From: Methylobacterium iners
GTDB lineage: Bacteria > Pseudomonadota > Alphaproteobacteria > Rhizobiales > Beijerinckiaceae
DNA length: 47,704 nucleotides
Assembly: GCF_022179305.1 (NCBI RefSeq)
Contig: NZ_BPQP01000014.1
Coordinates: 1-47,704, forward strand
Direction of reading: 5' to 3'
Shown: piece by piece, positions 33,591-42,182 of the stretch
How the letters are laid out: the number at the start of each line of letters is the position of its first letter
Position numbering within the stretch: position 1 is the stretch's first letter
The notes under the pieces: generated by a model
What the model was told of the DNA's origin: nothing
Databases searched by the model: none
The model's input: the letters and a program-made list of their open reading frames with translations, nothing else
Made by a program: the position numbers and the translations under genes

Positions 33591-36068
33591 ATGGGGGTCG
33601 ATCGGACGGTGCGCATCACGGCGCGCGCCGGCGCTGTCCTCGTCACTGCGGTCGGGAGCCTGGACGCCGCGCTGGCGGCCGAGTCGTTTGCGGGGTTCTG
33701 GCCGGCCGGTCCGATCCAGCACCACAACGTCGCGGGCCTCGCGATCTTGATCGGGTTGACCGTCTTCGCGACGATCCTCTCCCTGCTCCACATCCGCGAG
33801 CGCGCCCGCTGGACCCGCCGCGAGGGTGATCTGAACGCCGAGCTCTCCGCCCTTCGCGGGGCGCATGATCGCGCCGAGATGCTGCTCAACGCCGAGCGTC
33901 AGGTCATCGTGACTTGGTCGGGACGCGGCGATGCCAGCGTGGAGGGCGACACGACCATCGCCGTCGATGGCGACCGGCTGACAGCCGGCGATCCGCGCCG
34001 GGTCCTCGCCTTCGGAACCTGGCTCAACCCCTCCGATGCCGGCGCACTCGACGTCGCCGTCGAGGCCCTGCGGGAGCGGGGGGCGGGGTTCCGGCTGAGC
34101 CTGCGCACGCCGAAGGGCCGCTTCATCGAGGCTCAGGGGCAGGCGCATGCGGGCCGGGCCGTGCTTCGGCTGCGCGAGGCCACCGAGGAGCGGCGGGAGC
34201 TCAACGCGCTCCGCCATACCCTCGACGAGGCCAAGCGCGGATTGGCGGCCCTTGCTGCCCTGCTCGATGCGATTCCGCAGCCTGTCTGGCAGCGCGACAA
34301 TGCCGGCGCCCTTGCCTGGGTGAACGCGGCCTATGTCGCCGCGGTCGAGGCGGGAACCCGGGCGGCGGCGGTCGCCGGCGGCGTCGAGCTGCTCGACCGC
34401 CAGGCGCGCGACACGATCGCCCGCGGCGGGGCCGGTCGGTCCGCGCTGCGCCTCTCAGCCGTCGTCGCCGGCGGGCGGCGGATGCTCGACGTGACGGAGG
34501 TGCCGGTGGAGAACGGCCGCGTCGGTATCGCCGTGGACGTGTCCGAGCTGGAGAGCGTTCGCGCCGATCTTCAACGCCAGATGGACGCGAATGTCCGCAC
34601 CCTCGACCAGCTGCCCACGGCGGTCGCGATGTTCGACGCGAGCCAGGCCCTGATCTTCCACAATGCCGCCTACCGCCAGCTCTGGGGCCTCGATCAGGCC
34701 TTCCTCGAGACGAGGCCCCGCGAAGGAGAGATCCTCGATCACCTCCGCTCCTTACGGAAACTGCCCGAGCAGGCCGATTTCCGGTCCTGGAAGGCCGAGG
34801 TGCTCGCCGCCTACCGCGCGGTCGAGGCCAACGAGACCTGGTGGTACCTGCCCGACGGGCGCTCGCTGCGCGTCGTCGCCGATCCCAACCCGCAGGGCGG
34901 CCTGACCTACCTGTTTGACGACGTTTCCGAGAGCGTGAAACTCGAATCCCGCTACAACGCCCTGATGCGCGTCCAAGCCGAGACCCTGGACACGCTGAAG
35001 GAGCCAGTGGCGGTGTTCGGGGCCGACGGGCGCCTCACCTTCGCCAACCGTGCCTTCGCCGGCGTCTGGCGGCTCGACGCCGCGATGCTGGTGGAGCGAC
35101 CCAGGATCGATGCGGTGATCGAGGCCTGCCGCAGGTTGTCACCCGACGAGGAGCCCTGGATCGACATCCGGGAGGCCGTGACCGGCCTCGAATCCCGCTC
35201 TGGGATGACCTGCCGCCTCAAGGTGGTCGACGGCACCGTGCTCGACTGCGCCGCGCAGCCCCTGCCCGAGGGCGCGACCCTGCTCACGCTCATCGACGTC
35301 ACCGCCAGCGTGAATGTCGAGCGGGCGCTCACCGACAAGAACGACGCCCTGGAGCGTGCCTCGCAGCTCCGGGACACCTTCGTCCACCACGTCTCCTACG
35401 AGCTTCGCTCGCCGCTCACCAACATCATCGGCTTCACCCAGCTCCTCGGCGACGAGACGGTCGGGGCCCTGAACGAGCGCCAGCGCGAGTATTCCGACCA
35501 CATCATGCGCTCGTCGGGCGCGCTCCTCGTCATGATCAACGACATCCTCGATCTCGCCTCGATCGATGCCGGCTCCCTCGAGCTGACCCGCGAAGTCGTG
35601 GATGTGCGGACCACCGTGGAGGCTGCCGTGCGCGGGTTGGAGGACCGCCTCGCGGAGTCGGCCGTCGGCCTCGACCTCGACGTGCCCGACGACATCGGCA
35701 GCTTCGTCGCCGACGGCAAGCGCGTCCGCCAGATCCTGTTCAACCTGCTCTCGAACGCGATCGGCTTCTCCGGTTCCGGCCAGACGGTTCGGGTCGCGGC
35801 GCGCCGCAGCGCCGCCGAGCTGCGCCTGACCGTGAGCGACGACGGCCGGGGCATGCCGGCGGACGTCGCCGCCCGCGTGTTCGACCGCTTCGAGAGCCAT
35901 ACGCTGGGGACCCGCCACCGCGGCGTTGGCCTCGGGCTCTCGATCGTGCGCTCCTTCGTCGAGCTGCATGGCGGGCGGGTGGCGCTCGAATCCGCCCCCG
36001 GCGAGGGCACCCGCGTGACGTGTACCTTCCCCCTCGACGCCGAGGCGGCGCAGGCGGCGGCGGAGTAG
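33591..36068 (+). CDS. divL: DivL, tyrosine-containing cell-cycle kinase
   Basis: DivL is an atypical histidine kinase homologue that senses DivK state and controls the CckA kinase upstream of CtrA. The 825-residue protein has two N-terminal hydrophobic spans (about 12-30 and 45-66), a linker, then PAS-like domains near 235-330, 345-450 and 465-570. The H-box reads HVSYELRSPLTNIIGF with tyrosine (residue 603) where kinases have histidine, the DivL hallmark. The ATP domain looks intact: RQILFNLLSNAIGFS, VSDDGRGMPADV, VFDRFES and GVGLGLSIVRSFVELHGG. The start ATG 33591 has GGAGGCGG upstream. It precedes tsaE-amgK by about 105 bases. Confidence 0.9.
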   Translation: MGVDRTVRITARAGAVLVTAVGSLDAALAAESFAGFWPAGPIQHHNVAGLAILIGLTVFATILSLLHIRERARWTRREGDLNAELSALRGAHDRAEMLLNAERQVIVTWSGRGDASVEGDTTIAVDGDRLTAGDPRRVLAFGTWLNPSDAGALDVAVEALRERGAGFRLSLRTPKGRFIEAQGQAHAGRAVLRLREATEERRELNALRHTLDEAKRGLAALAALLDAIPQPVWQRDNAGALAWVNAAYVAAVEAGTRAAAVAGGVELLDRQARDTIARGGAGRSALRLSAVVAGGRRMLDVTEVPVENGRVGIAVDVSELESVRADLQRQMDANVRTLDQLPTAVAMFDASQALIFHNAAYRQLWGLDQAFLETRPREGEILDHLRSLRKLPEQADFRSWKAEVLAAYRAVEANETWWYLPDGRSLRVVADPNPQGGLTYLFDDVSESVKLESRYNALMRVQAETLDTLKEPVAVFGADGRLTFANRAFAGVWRLDAAMLVERPRIDAVIEACRRLSPDEEPWIDIREAVTGLESRSGMTCRLKVVDGTVLDCAAQPLPEGATLLTLIDVTASVNVERALTDKNDALERASQLRDTFVHHVSYELRSPLTNIIGFTQLLGDETVGALNERQREYSDHIMRSSGALLVMINDILDLASIDAGSLELTREVVDVRTTVEAAVRGLEDRLAESAVGLDLDVPDDIGSFVADGKRVRQILFNLLSNAIGFSGSGQTVRVAARRSAAELRLTVSDDGRGMPADVAARVFDRFESHTLGTRHRGVGLGLSIVRSFVELHGGRVALESAPGEGTRVTCTFPLDAEAAQAAAE

Positions 36069-36173
36069 GGCGATTCGGCCGCCGGGCGATTTCGGTTAAG
36101 GTTGCTCCGCTATGAAGGATCGGTCTGCGTTGTCCCCTCGGGGCACCGCGAGGCGCCAGCGGAGGGCGTGGGG

Positions 36174-37754
36174 TTGAGCCAGGACGAGCCTGAGACGTCG
36201 CCGGTCGAGAGCACTCCTGCCGCCTGGGAGATCGTGCTTCCCGACGAGAGCGCCACCGAGGATCTTGGCCGCTTCCTCGCCGAGTTCCTGGCGCCCGGCG
36301 ACCTCGTCGCCCTGTCCGGCGGCTTAGGGGGCGGCAAGACCACGCTCGCCCGCGCCCTGATCCGCGAACTCGCCGGCGCCCCGTCCCTCGAAGTGCCGAG
36401 CCCGACCTTTACGCTGGTCCAGCCCTACGAGGCGAAGAACGGTCGCGCCATCGTCCATGCCGATCTCTATCGCCTGCGCGGTGCGGACGAACTGGTCGAG
36501 CTCGGCTTCGACGAGATGACCGAGAGCGCCATCACCCTGGTCGAGTGGCCCGAGCGGCTCGGGCACCGCGCCGGTCCGATCCTCTCCGTCGAGCTGTCCC
36601 TGCGCCCGCAATTCGGCGACGGCTCCCGCTTCGCCCGGATCGACGGCTCCGGCGGGATGGCCGCGCGTCTCGAGCGCGCCCGCGCGCTCCGGGCGCTCCT
36701 CGACCGCAGCGGCTGGGACGAGGCGACCCGCGTGCCGATGCAGGGCGACGCCTCCTCGCGCGCCTACGAGCGTCTGGTGAAGCCCGACGGCACGACCGCG
36801 GTGCTGATGATCTCGCCCCCGCGGGCGGACGGGCCGCCGGTGCGGGACGGCAAGCCTTACAGCACCATCGTCAAGCTCGCCGAGAGCGTTCACGCCTTCG
36901 TCGGTGTCGACCGGGGCCTGCGCGCGCTCGGGTTCTCGGCGCCGCGCATCTATGGCGAGGATCTCAGTGCGGGCCTGCTCATCATCGAGGATCTCGGCTC
37001 GGAGCCCGTGGTCGATTCCAACGGGCCTCGCCCCGAGCGCTACGCCGAGGCGACGCGCCTCCTCGCGAAGCTTCACGGCACGGAACTCCCGGGTGTGCTG
37101 CCGGTGGCGGACGGCATTGACCACGTCCTGCCGTCCTACGATCTCGAGGCCCTGCTGTTCGAGGCCGAGCTGCTGCCGGATTGGTACTGCCCCGCCATCC
37201 GCGGCGCGAGCCTTCCCGGACCGGCCCGCTCCGAGTTCCTGGCCCTCTGGTCCGACGCCCTGCGCGGCATCCCTGGGGAGCGCCCGACCTGGACCCTGCG
37301 CGACTATCACTCGCCGAACCTGATCTGGCTGCCCGATCGCGAGGGGCTGGAGCGCATCGGCGTCATCGACTTCCAGGACGCGGTGCTCGGCCACCCGGCC
37401 TACGACGTCGCCTCGCTGCTGCAGGACGCCCGCGTAGATGCGAGCGCCGAGTTCGAGCTGCGCCTGCTCGGCCTCTACGTCCGCGAGCGGCGCGCCCGCG
37501 ACCCGGATTTCGACATGCACGCCTTCGCGCACGCCTACGCGGTGCTGGCCGCTCAGCGGGCGACGAAGATCCTCGGCATCTTCGCGCGCCTTGATCGGCG
37601 GGACGGAAAGCCCGGCTACCTCGCCCACCTGCCGCGGATCGAGGCCTACCTCGCCCGCAACCTCAAGCATCCGGCGCTCAGCGCCCTGCGCACGTGGCAC
37701 GCGACGCATCTGCCCGGGCTGGTGCCATCGGCCGAGCCGGAGCCCTCGGCCTAA
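36174..37754 (+). CDS. TsaE-AmgK fusion (tRNA t6A ATPase + cell wall sugar kinase)
   Basis: A 526-residue fusion. Residues 1-165 are TsaE, the ATPase of the complex making t6A37 in tRNA: Walker A LSGGLGGGKTTLARALIREL, then VPSPTFTLVQPY and IVHADLYRLRG. Residues 190-500 are an aminoglycoside-phosphotransferase-fold kinase of the AmgK type: MQGDASSRAYERLVK, the catalytic loop LRDYHSPNLIWLPDREG and metal loop VIDFQDAVLGHPAYDVASLL. AmgK phosphorylates MurNAc or GlcNAc at C1 for wall recycling. The murU gene follows, matching that job. I chose TTG 36174 (GGAGG 8 bases before); GTG 36168 is the alternative with too short spacing. This fusion is known in Hyphomicrobiales. Confidence 0.9.
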   Translation: MSQDEPETSPVESTPAAWEIVLPDESATEDLGRFLAEFLAPGDLVALSGGLGGGKTTLARALIRELAGAPSLEVPSPTFTLVQPYEAKNGRAIVHADLYRLRGADELVELGFDEMTESAITLVEWPERLGHRAGPILSVELSLRPQFGDGSRFARIDGSGGMAARLERARALRALLDRSGWDEATRVPMQGDASSRAYERLVKPDGTTAVLMISPPRADGPPVRDGKPYSTIVKLAESVHAFVGVDRGLRALGFSAPRIYGEDLSAGLLIIEDLGSEPVVDSNGPRPERYAEATRLLAKLHGTELPGVLPVADGIDHVLPSYDLEALLFEAELLPDWYCPAIRGASLPGPARSEFLALWSDALRGIPGERPTWTLRDYHSPNLIWLPDREGLERIGVIDFQDAVLGHPAYDVASLLQDARVDASAEFELRLLGLYVRERRARDPDFDMHAFAHAYAVLAAQRATKILGIFARLDRRDGKPGYLAHLPRIEAYLARNLKHPALSALRTWHATHLPGLVPSAEPEPSA

Positions 37755-37916
37755 CCATTATCCGACGCAAGATCCCTTGCCGCCCCGCCCTGCCGCCGGC
37801 AAGCTCGGCCTTGCGGATCGCGGTGGATCCTGCTGGTTGTGCGGCAGCGACGGCGCGCCGGACATCGGCGTCGCGTGAAGCGAAAACGATCTCACGGCCC
37901 GGAGCGTCCGACCCGC

Positions 37917-38660
37917 ATGTCCGATATCCCGTCGAACCCGATCACCCACGCCTTCGTCCTCGCGGCGGGCCTCGGCAAGCGCATGCGTCCGATCACGGCG
38001 ACGGTCCCGAAGCCCCTGGTCGAGGTCGCCGGGCGCGCCCTGATCGACCACGCCCTCGACCGGGCGGCCGAAGGCGGAATCGCGACGGCGGTGGTGAACG
38101 TGCATTACCTGGCCGATCTCATCGAGGGCCATCTCGCCAAGCGGACCCAGGCACCGGAGATCCGGATCTCCGACGAGCGTGCTGCGCTGCTGGAGACCGG
38201 CGGCGGGGTCAAGAAGGCGCTCCCGCTCCTTGGAGACCAGCCCTTCGTCGTCTTCAACTCGGACTCGTTCTGGCTGGAGGGACCGGAACCCAATCTCGGG
38301 CGCCTCATCGGGGGCTGGCAGCCGGAGGCCATGGACATCCTGGTTCTCGTCGCGCCGACGGCGACCAGCCTCGGTTACGAGGGAGCCGGCGACTTCTCGA
38401 TGGACCCCGACGGGCGGCTGGAACGCCGCGGCGAGAGTGCGGTCGTGCCCTTCATCTACGCGGGGGTGGCGATCCTGAAGCCGGAGCTGTTCGCCGATAC
38501 GCCGGAGGGCGCCTTCTCGCTGAACCTCCTGTTCGATCGTGCCATCGCGCGCCAGCGCCTCTACGGCCTGCGCCTCGACGGCCAATGGCTCCATGTCGGT
38601 ACGCCGGAGGCCGTCGCCGCGGCCGAGGCGCGGGTGCGGATGAGCGCACAGGTCGCGTGA
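37917..38660 (+). CDS. murU: MurU-like MurNAc-1-phosphate uridylyltransferase
   Basis: MurU turns MurNAc 1-phosphate and UTP into UDP-MurNAc, bypassing MurA and MurB in wall recycling. The 247-residue nucleotidyltransferase has the signature FVLAAGLGKRMRPITATVPK, VEVAGRALIDHALDR, the metal site VVFNSDSFWLEG, LLETGGGVKKALPLLGDQPF and a C-terminal LDGQWLHVGTPEAVAAAEAR. Pairing with the AmgK domain just upstream favours MurU over glucose- or mannose-1-phosphate enzymes of the same fold; alone, the sequence could not decide. The start ATG 37917 gives MSDIPSNPITHAFVLAAG; the frame is open to 37839. Confidence 0.85.
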   Translation: MSDIPSNPITHAFVLAAGLGKRMRPITATVPKPLVEVAGRALIDHALDRAAEGGIATAVVNVHYLADLIEGHLAKRTQAPEIRISDERAALLETGGGVKKALPLLGDQPFVVFNSDSFWLEGPEPNLGRLIGGWQPEAMDILVLVAPTATSLGYEGAGDFSMDPDGRLERRGESAVVPFIYAGVAILKPELFADTPEGAFSLNLLFDRAIARQRLYGLRLDGQWLHVGTPEAVAAAEARVRMSAQVA

Positions 38661-39056
38661 GCCGCCGCCCACCCGACGCTTTGAGAACGGATGCAGAACG
38701 ACTATGTTGGTGCGAGGCGATGTGCGCCGTGGGCGTCCCGCTCACACCGCCTCTGCTCGCTTAAGGTGTCGAAGTTCGTCCGTCGCTCCGCGCATCCGTG
38801 ATGGCAAGACATGTTGGACGCGTTCGTGAGCCGATCGAGCGGACCCAGGAACATCGGGTCAGAAGCGCCGAGGTCGTCGGGCGCATGGAATGTTATCAAG
38901 GATTGGTGGACGTGGCCCTGCTCACCATTGACCGAGCCAACGTGATATCGCTGACCCGCGACTTCGATCTTCGGCAGACGGGTCTGTCGGCTGCGCGGGC
39001 GCCAAGCGGTTTCTCGCCTGCGCGCGAGAACCGGCTCGGCCTTTAGCGGCCACGAG
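38661..39056. other. Gap between murU and addB, possible gene debris
   Basis: About 400 bases with lower GC than the flanks in places (for example GGAATGTTATCAAGGATTGG). An 81-codon frame from 38801 to 39046 on + contains VDVALLTIDRANVISLTRDF, which looks more protein-like than usual, and a minus-strand frame is also open. Neither has a ribosome site or a family I recognise. I read this as remnants of an acquired or decayed sequence, with low certainty. Confidence 0.3.
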
Positions 39057-42000
39057 ATGTCCGACTCCAACGTCTTCACGATCCCACCGGGGGCACCCTT
39101 CCTTCCGACGCTCGCCGATGCGCTGATCTCCGGCCGGCTCGTCGGCGCCCTCGGCGCCGACCCCTTCGCGCTGGCCGGCGTCACGCTCTACCTTCCTACG
39201 CGCCGCGCCGTCCGAGCGATCTCGGCGATCCTGGCGGAGCGCCTGGACGGTACGGCGCTGCTCCCCCGGATGATCCCGCTCGGGGAGGCCGACGAGGCTG
39301 AGCTGGACCTTTCCGCGGCGCCCCTGCTGGAGAACGGCGAAGATCTCGCGCCGCCCATGCCGCCCCTGGAGCGGCGCTTGATCCTCTCGCGCCTCGTTCA
39401 GGCCTGGGCCGAGACCGTCGACCGCAAGCTCCTGCCCATCGATGAGGAGGTGCCGTTCCTGGTGCCCTCCTCGCCGGCCGACGCGGTTGGGCTCGCCGCC
39501 GACCTCGAGCGGCTGATGGACGCGCTCACCGTCGAGGGCCTGCCCTGGGACGATATGGGCCGGGCCGTCGAGGCCGAGTACTCGCGCTATTTCGGCCTCA
39601 CCCTCGATTTCGTGCGCATCGCGGCCGAGAACTGGCCGGGCATCCTGCGCGAGCGCGGCATGAGCGATCCCGTCTCGCGCGCGAGGCTTCTCGTCCTGGC
39701 GGAGGCGGCGCGCCTCAGGCGGGATCGACCGCCCGATCCGATCATCGTCGCGGGCTCGACGGGGTCGATCCCGGCGACGGCCAAGCTCATCACCGCGGTC
39801 GCCGGATTGCCGCGCGGCGCGATCGTCCTGCCGGGCCTCGACCTCGACCTCGACGATGCGGGCTGGGACGCGATCGAGACGGGCGAGGGGTTTTCCCGAG
39901 AGATCGCTCATGGCCATCCGCAGGCGATCCTGCACCGCTTGCTCGGGCCGGGCGGGCTGGCGATGAAGCGGAGCGCGGTACAGCCGCTCGGCGAGGTCCC
40001 GCCCGATCTCGGAGCGCGCGCGGCCCTGCTCTCGCAGGCCCTGCGGCCAGCCGAGACCACCGACGCCTGGATCCGGCTCGATGTTGCCCGCCGCATCGAG
40101 GTCGCCGGCCGTGGTCTTGCCGGGGTGACGCTGGTCGAGGCGTCCGACGAGCGCGAGGAGGCGCTGATCGCCGCCATCGCGTTGCGCGAGACCCTGGAAA
40201 CGCCGGGCGCCACCGCGGCGTTGGTCACGCCGGACCGGGGCCTCGCGACCCGGGTCGCGGCCGAGCTCGCCCGCTGGGGGATCGTGGCGGAGGATACCGC
40301 AGGCACCGCCCTGTCCCGCAGCCTTGGGGGGCGTCTCGCCCGTCTGGCAGCCGAGTTCGCCGCTGAACCTTCGCCTTCGAAGATCATCAGCCTCCTCGCG
40401 CATCCCTTCGTGCGGCTCGGGGCCGAGCGGTCGGACGTGGTGCGCGCGGCCGCGGCCCTGGAGATCGGGGTCCTGCGAGGTGCAGCTCCCTCCGACGGCT
40501 TTGCCGGACTCGCCGCGGCGGTCGCGCTGCAGCGGGGCGAGACCGGCCGCCGGCCACGCCCCAAGCGCCGGCTGACCGACCGCGACTGGGATCTCGCGGC
40601 CTGGCTCGTCGATGGGCTGGAGCGGGCCTTCGCCGACTTCATGGACCCCGATCACAGGAGCGTGCGGGACCTCCTCGCGATCGCGGGACAGCACCGCGCC
40701 GTCTGCGATCGTCTCGTCGCCGTGCCCGATGGTGCGGACGCGATCGAGGACGCCTCGCTCGGTGCCCTCGACGCGCTGTTCGACGACCTCGAACTCGCCG
40801 AGCCCGGCCTGCTGGAGGGTCGCTTCGGCGATTATCCGGCCTTCTTCACGGCGCTCGCCCGCGAGCGGGTCGTGGCCTGCGGGGGCGCGCCGCCCCATCC
40901 GCGCCTGCGCATCCTCGGGCTCCTCGAAGCGCGCCTGCTGACCGCCGACCGCGTCGTGCTCGGCGGCCTCGACGAGGGCGTTTGGCCGGTACGGACGGTC
41001 ACCGATTCCTTTCTGAACCGCCCGATGCGGGACCGCGTGGGCCTGAACCCGCCCGAACGCCGGATCGGTCAGAGCGCCCACGATCTCGTCCAGGCGCTCG
41101 GCTGCCCGGATGCGGTGATCACCCGGGCCGGCAAGCGCGAGGGTGCGCCGACCGTGCCCTCCCGGTTCCTGCAGCGCCTGCGTGCCCTCGCCGGGGAGGC
41201 GGCCTGGGGCGGCATGCTCGCCAGGGGACAGCGCTTCGCCGCCTACGCCGCTGCGCTGGACGGCAGCGCCGGGCCGCAACAGCCCCGCGCGACGCAGCCG
41301 AAGCCCCGCCCCGACCCCGCCCTGTTCCCGCGGTCCTTGAGCGTCACCGAGATCGAGACCCTTGTGCGCGATCCCTACGCCATCTTCGCTCGCCGCGTGC
41401 TCGGGCTCGATCCTCTCGATCCCGTGGCCGCCACGCCGGGTGCTGCCGAGCGCGGCACGATCGTGCATCAGGTCTTCGGCGAATTCGCGCAGCATTTCCC
41501 GGGTGAGATCGCGGATTGGGCCCGCGCCGAGGAATGGCTGCTGGATCGTTCGGCCAACGCCTTCGCCGAGATCGAGAACGTCTATCCCGAGCTCTACGCG
41601 GAATGGTGGCCGCGCTATCTCCGCATGAGCGGGAAGTTCCTGCAATGGGAGGAGGCGCGACGCCCCGGCCTCGCCCGGGTTCATGCCGAGATCTCCGGCG
41701 AGTGGAAGATTCCGCTGGGACGGGACACCATCACCCTGCGGGCCCGTGCCGACCGGATCGAGGTCGCGCGCGACGGCCGCGCCTGCATCGTCGACTTCAA
41801 GACCGGATTGCCGCCGAGCAACAAGGAGGTCTATGCGGGCTTCGCGCCGCAGCTCACCCTTGAGGCCGCCATGCTGATGGCCGGCGCCTTCGAGGGCATT
41901 CCGGCGGCGCGGGAGGTGCCGGACCTGCTCTACGTCTACGCGTCGGGCGGCCGCAAACCCTTCGAGCCGATGCCGCTGAAGCCTCCGCGCGGCGATGAGC

Positions 42001-42182
42001 GGGCCGTCGAGGCGATCGTCGCCGAGCACGTGGTGCGCCTGCGCGGGCTGCTCGCCCGCTTTCTCACCGGAGAGGCGGCCTACGTCGCGCGCCCCTACCC
42101 CAAATTCGCCAAGTCCTACGGCGATTACGACCACCTGGCACGGGTCGCGGAATGGTCGCTCGCCGGTGAGGGGGAGGGCTGA
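39057..42182 (+). CDS. addB: AddB, helicase-nuclease subunit
   Basis: AddB pairs with AddA to resect double-strand breaks for RecA loading; it is the AddB form of alphaproteobacteria. The 1041-residue protein has an inactive helicase-like body (LYLPTRRAVRAISAILAERL, VTPDRGLATRVAAELARWGI, VVLGGLDEGVWPVRT) and a C-terminal PD-(D/E)XK nuclease domain: TLRARADRIEVARDGRACIV then DFKTGLPPSNKEVYAGFAPQ and LTLEAAML. The D..DFKTG motif supplies the metal ligands. No Walker A loop is evident, as expected in this class. The stop overlaps the addA start (TGATG), so the subunits are translationally coupled. Confidence 0.95.
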   Translation: MSDSNVFTIPPGAPFLPTLADALISGRLVGALGADPFALAGVTLYLPTRRAVRAISAILAERLDGTALLPRMIPLGEADEAELDLSAAPLLENGEDLAPPMPPLERRLILSRLVQAWAETVDRKLLPIDEEVPFLVPSSPADAVGLAADLERLMDALTVEGLPWDDMGRAVEAEYSRYFGLTLDFVRIAAENWPGILRERGMSDPVSRARLLVLAEAARLRRDRPPDPIIVAGSTGSIPATAKLITAVAGLPRGAIVLPGLDLDLDDAGWDAIETGEGFSREIAHGHPQAILHRLLGPGGLAMKRSAVQPLGEVPPDLGARAALLSQALRPAETTDAWIRLDVARRIEVAGRGLAGVTLVEASDEREEALIAAIALRETLETPGATAALVTPDRGLATRVAAELARWGIVAEDTAGTALSRSLGGRLARLAAEFAAEPSPSKIISLLAHPFVRLGAERSDVVRAAAALEIGVLRGAAPSDGFAGLAAAVALQRGETGRRPRPKRRLTDRDWDLAAWLVDGLERAFADFMDPDHRSVRDLLAIAGQHRAVCDRLVAVPDGADAIEDASLGALDALFDDLELAEPGLLEGRFGDYPAFFTALARERVVACGGAPPHPRLRILGLLEARLLTADRVVLGGLDEGVWPVRTVTDSFLNRPMRDRVGLNPPERRIGQSAHDLVQALGCPDAVITRAGKREGAPTVPSRFLQRLRALAGEAAWGGMLARGQRFAAYAAALDGSAGPQQPRATQPKPRPDPALFPRSLSVTEIETLVRDPYAIFARRVLGLDPLDPVAATPGAAERGTIVHQVFGEFAQHFPGEIADWARAEEWLLDRSANAFAEIENVYPELYAEWWPRYLRMSGKFLQWEEARRPGLARVHAEISGEWKIPLGRDTITLRARADRIEVARDGRACIVDFKTGLPPSNKEVYAGFAPQLTLEAAMLMAGAFEGIPAAREVPDLLYVYASGGRKPFEPMPLKPPRGDERAVEAIVAEHVVRLRGLLARFLTGEAAYVARPYPKFAKSYGDYDHLARVAEWSLAGEGEG

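Noticed and set aside
33591-36068. Taking this kinase as the missing PhoR
   Set aside because: The H-box histidine is tyrosine and the neighbours and PAS layout fit DivL.
38922-42134. Minus-strand open frame of over 1000 codons opposite addB
   Set aside because: Shadow of addB in a GC-rich genome; no domain and no ribosome site.
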